6,920 bases of DNA from JBKPFU01 sp046728975 (GTDB taxonomy: Bacteria; Actinomycetota; Thermoleophilia; Gaiellales; Gaiellaceae), in the NCBI GenBank assembly GCA_046728975.1, contig JBKPFU010000190.1, forward strand, positions 1 through 6,920, in the 5' to 3' direction. Below, piece after piece: positions 5,567 through 6,920 of this stretch. The translations under genes and the position numbers were made by a program. A model generated the notes under the pieces. It saw nothing but the letters and a program-made list of their open reading frames with translations. It was not told where the DNA came from and made no database searches. Positions within the stretch are counted from its first letter, which is position 1; the number at the start of each line of letters is the position of its first letter.

Positions 5567-6043
5567 ATGCCCCTGCTGGCCGCTTCGTTGCTCGCCGCGG
5601 CGGCGGTCGGCTCGTTTCCGCACGCCGGCGTCCTCGTGGTCGGTCAGAGCCTCGGCGCCCTTCGGCTGGGGATGACCCCGGCGCAGGTGACGCAGCACTG
5701 GGGCGCAAATCACGGGATTTGCCAGGGCTGCCGGGAGCGAACGTGGTACTACAACTACGCGCCGTTCACCGAGAAGGGAGCCGGCGTGAGCTTCCGACGC
5801 GGGCGCGTCGCCGCGGTATTCACGCTCTGGCAGCCGAGCCGGTGGCGCGAGAGCGGTGGCCTGCTCATGGGCGAGGACCTGCGCCGGCTTCGGGCGCGCT
5901 TCAAGCCGCTCCGCCGGACTGTCTGCGACGGCTATCAGACGCTCGCGTACCGCGCTCCGGGCTCGGTCACCGACTTCTACGTGGTCGACGGCCGGATCTG
6001 GGGGTTCGGCCTCAGGCGACGGGGAGTTCCGCCGTGCCGGTAG
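5567..6043 (+). CDS. Small exported protein with GxSLGxxRLGMT domain (BamE/SmpA-like look), unknown function
   Basis: 158 residues. Seen: a hydrophobic, Ala/Leu-rich N-terminus (1-20) that could be a signal peptide although it lacks basic residues; GQSLGALRLGMTPAQVTQHWG (26-46), whose GMT-x-xxV pattern recalls SmpA/OmlA-type domains; a CxxC (C52, C55) followed by a Tyr/Trp-rich strand; VSFRRGRVAAVFTLWQP (74-90); a second lobe GGLLMGEDLRRLRARF (97-112) with C120; and FYVVDGRIWGFGLR (137-150). I recall similar small exported proteins in Thermoleophilia, without known function. C52, C55, C120 and C157 could form disulfides outside the cell. The ATG is 6 bases after the dehydrogenase stop, in the same frame and without a Shine-Dalgarno site, so translation may depend on coupling to the upstream gene. 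Its last 32 bases overlap the end of the convergent transporter gene. Confidence 0.78.
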   Translation: MPLLAASLLAAAAVGSFPHAGVLVVGQSLGALRLGMTPAQVTQHWGANHGICQGCRERTWYYNYAPFTEKGAGVSFRRGRVAAVFTLWQPSRWRESGGLLMGEDLRRLRARFKPLRRTVCDGYQTLAYRAPGSVTDFYVVDGRIWGFGLRRRGVPPCR

Positions 6044-6920
6044 GCCGCCTCGGCTCGACCGCAATCAGTCGGGCGAGGAGCGGGATCGCCGCGAGGATCG
6101 GCAGCGCGCAGATCGGCCACAGCACCTGGTATCCCTCGGTCGCGTCCAGGTAGGGCGACGCGAGGTCGATCGCAGCGCCGGCGACGACAGGCCCGATCAG
6201 CAAGCCGACGCCCTTCGTCATCGTCGCGAGGCCGGCGATGCCTCCGCGATGCCGAGCCGGCATCAGCTTGAACAGGAGCCCCCAGGCGAGCGTCATCACG
6301 GTTCCGCCCGCGACGGCGACCGGGAAGATCAACGCGTAGTACCAGTCGTGCCACTGCTGGGCGAACCCGCCGACGAGCAACCCACCCCCGTAGACGAACG
6401 ACGCCATGAACATCAGGCGCGCAAGCCCGATGCGGTCGCCGATCGGGCCGGACCCAATCGCGGCCACCACGTAACCGGCGGCCACAGTAGCGAGGACGGC
6501 CGAGGAGACCGACAGCGGCTGGTCCAGACCCTTGATGATGTAGAGGACGACGAACGTCCGCATCGCGGCGAACGTCCCCTCCCAGGCGGAGTTGGCAAGG
6601 AGGAAGAGCCTGACGTTCGGCTCCTCGCGCAGCAGGCACATGCTGGTCGAGAGATAGCTGCCGACGCCCTTGAAGACGCGTTCGTGTCCACCCCTCTCGC
6701 GCGTGAAGATGATCGTTGCGCCGCACGCGGCCGTGGTCACGACGGCCGCGACGAGAAACGGGGCTGCGTCCCAGGCGTTGAAGAGGGCACCTCCGCCGAC
6801 GAGCGCCGCGCCGAGGGCGATCCCGCGCAGGATGTGCTGCACGCTCTGTGAGCGTCCGTAGACCCTCTCCGGCAGCACGTCGGGATACAGACCGCGGTAG
6901 GGCGGCTCGTAGAGGTAGTA
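6012..6920 (-). CDS. MFS transporter, partial (N-terminus beyond window)
   Basis: 302 residues are visible and the frame is open at the right edge. Seen: a cytoplasmic-loop sequence PYRGLYPDVLPERVYGRSQS (7-26), like the PxRAL-PD-xP-xRGRAQ stretch of MFS sugar-type carriers; then about eight hydrophobic segments; SGPIGDRIG (157-165), the GxxxDRxG motif expected between helices 8 and 9; and a Gly-rich helix KGVGLLIGPVVAGAA (236-250). These fit the C-terminal two thirds of a 12-helix carrier. The translation from GTG 6878 is an internal fragment only, since the reading continues with family-like sequence to base 6920. The stop lies inside the 3' end of the opposite gene. Substrate unknown: sugar, drug or metabolite export are all possible. 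Confidence 0.93.
   Translation of the reverse strand, partial: YYLYEPPYRGLYPDVLPERVYGRSQSVQHILRGIALGAALVGGGALFNAWDAAPFLVAAVVTTAACGATIIFTRERGGHERVFKGVGSYLSTSMCLLREEPNVRLFLLANSAWEGTFAAMRTFVVLYIIKGLDQPLSVSSAVLATVAAGYVVAAIGSGPIGDRIGLARLMFMASFVYGGGLLVGGFAQQWHDWYYALIFPVAVAGGTVMTLAWGLLFKLMPARHRGGIAGLATMTKGVGLLIGPVVAGAAIDLASPYLDATEGYQVLWPICALPILAAIPLLARLIAVEPRRPTGTAELPVA

Noticed and set aside
5856..6851. Plus-strand open frame of 331 residues opposite the transporter
   Set aside because: Highly charged Arg/Asp-rich shadow of the MFS gene, without domain features.

Overview
The window is high-GC chromosomal DNA with strongly G/C-ending codons, GTG starts and several genes without an obvious Shine-Dalgarno site. 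Together with the protein types (paired acyl-CoA dehydrogenases, an O-antigen-ligase-like polytopic protein with a TPR-like tail, a small secreted GxSLGxxRLGMT protein), this suggests an actinobacterium, perhaps of the deep-branching Thermoleophilia (Gaiella/Solirubrobacter) type. The lineage is an inference from gene style, not from a marker gene.

Layout. 1-858 (minus): acyl-CoA dehydrogenase, C-terminus cut by the window edge. 864-883: near-perfect 20-bp palindrome at its start, resembling a TetR/FadR-type operator. 872-1897 (minus): enolase-superfamily protein of muconate-lactonizing/OSBS-like geometry, whose stop codon lies inside that palindrome. 1917-1944: perfect 12-bp hairpin, a likely terminator. 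1966-2652 (minus): membrane-anchored or secreted protein with a Cys/His-rich ICHRTG domain and an extreme Lys-Ala and Gly-Asn low-complexity tail. 2725 to about 4338 (minus): O-antigen-ligase/Wzy_C-like membrane protein with a C-terminal TPR-like region. 4322-5560 (plus): second, complete acyl-CoA dehydrogenase, divergent from the ligase gene with essentially no space between. 5567-6043 (plus): small exported protein following it closely. 6012-6920 (minus): C-terminal part of an MFS transporter, overlapping the small gene tail-to-tail. No gap between genes exceeds about 75 bases, and I see no RNA gene, insertion sequence, CRISPR array or phage gene.

How the parts may work together. The left end (enolase-like protein followed by acyl-CoA dehydrogenase) looks like a catabolic unit in which the dehydrogenase is probably controlled by an acyl-CoA-responsive TetR repressor. 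The middle (ligase-like protein plus Cys/His/Lys-rich exported protein) looks like a cell-envelope pair. The right end is a mix of acyl-CoA oxidation, a small exported protein and transport. I see no convincing new multi-gene defence or biosynthetic system. The most interesting points are the operator that shares bases with a stop codon, the zero-spacing divergent pair with a probable leaderless start, and the unusual exported low-complexity protein.
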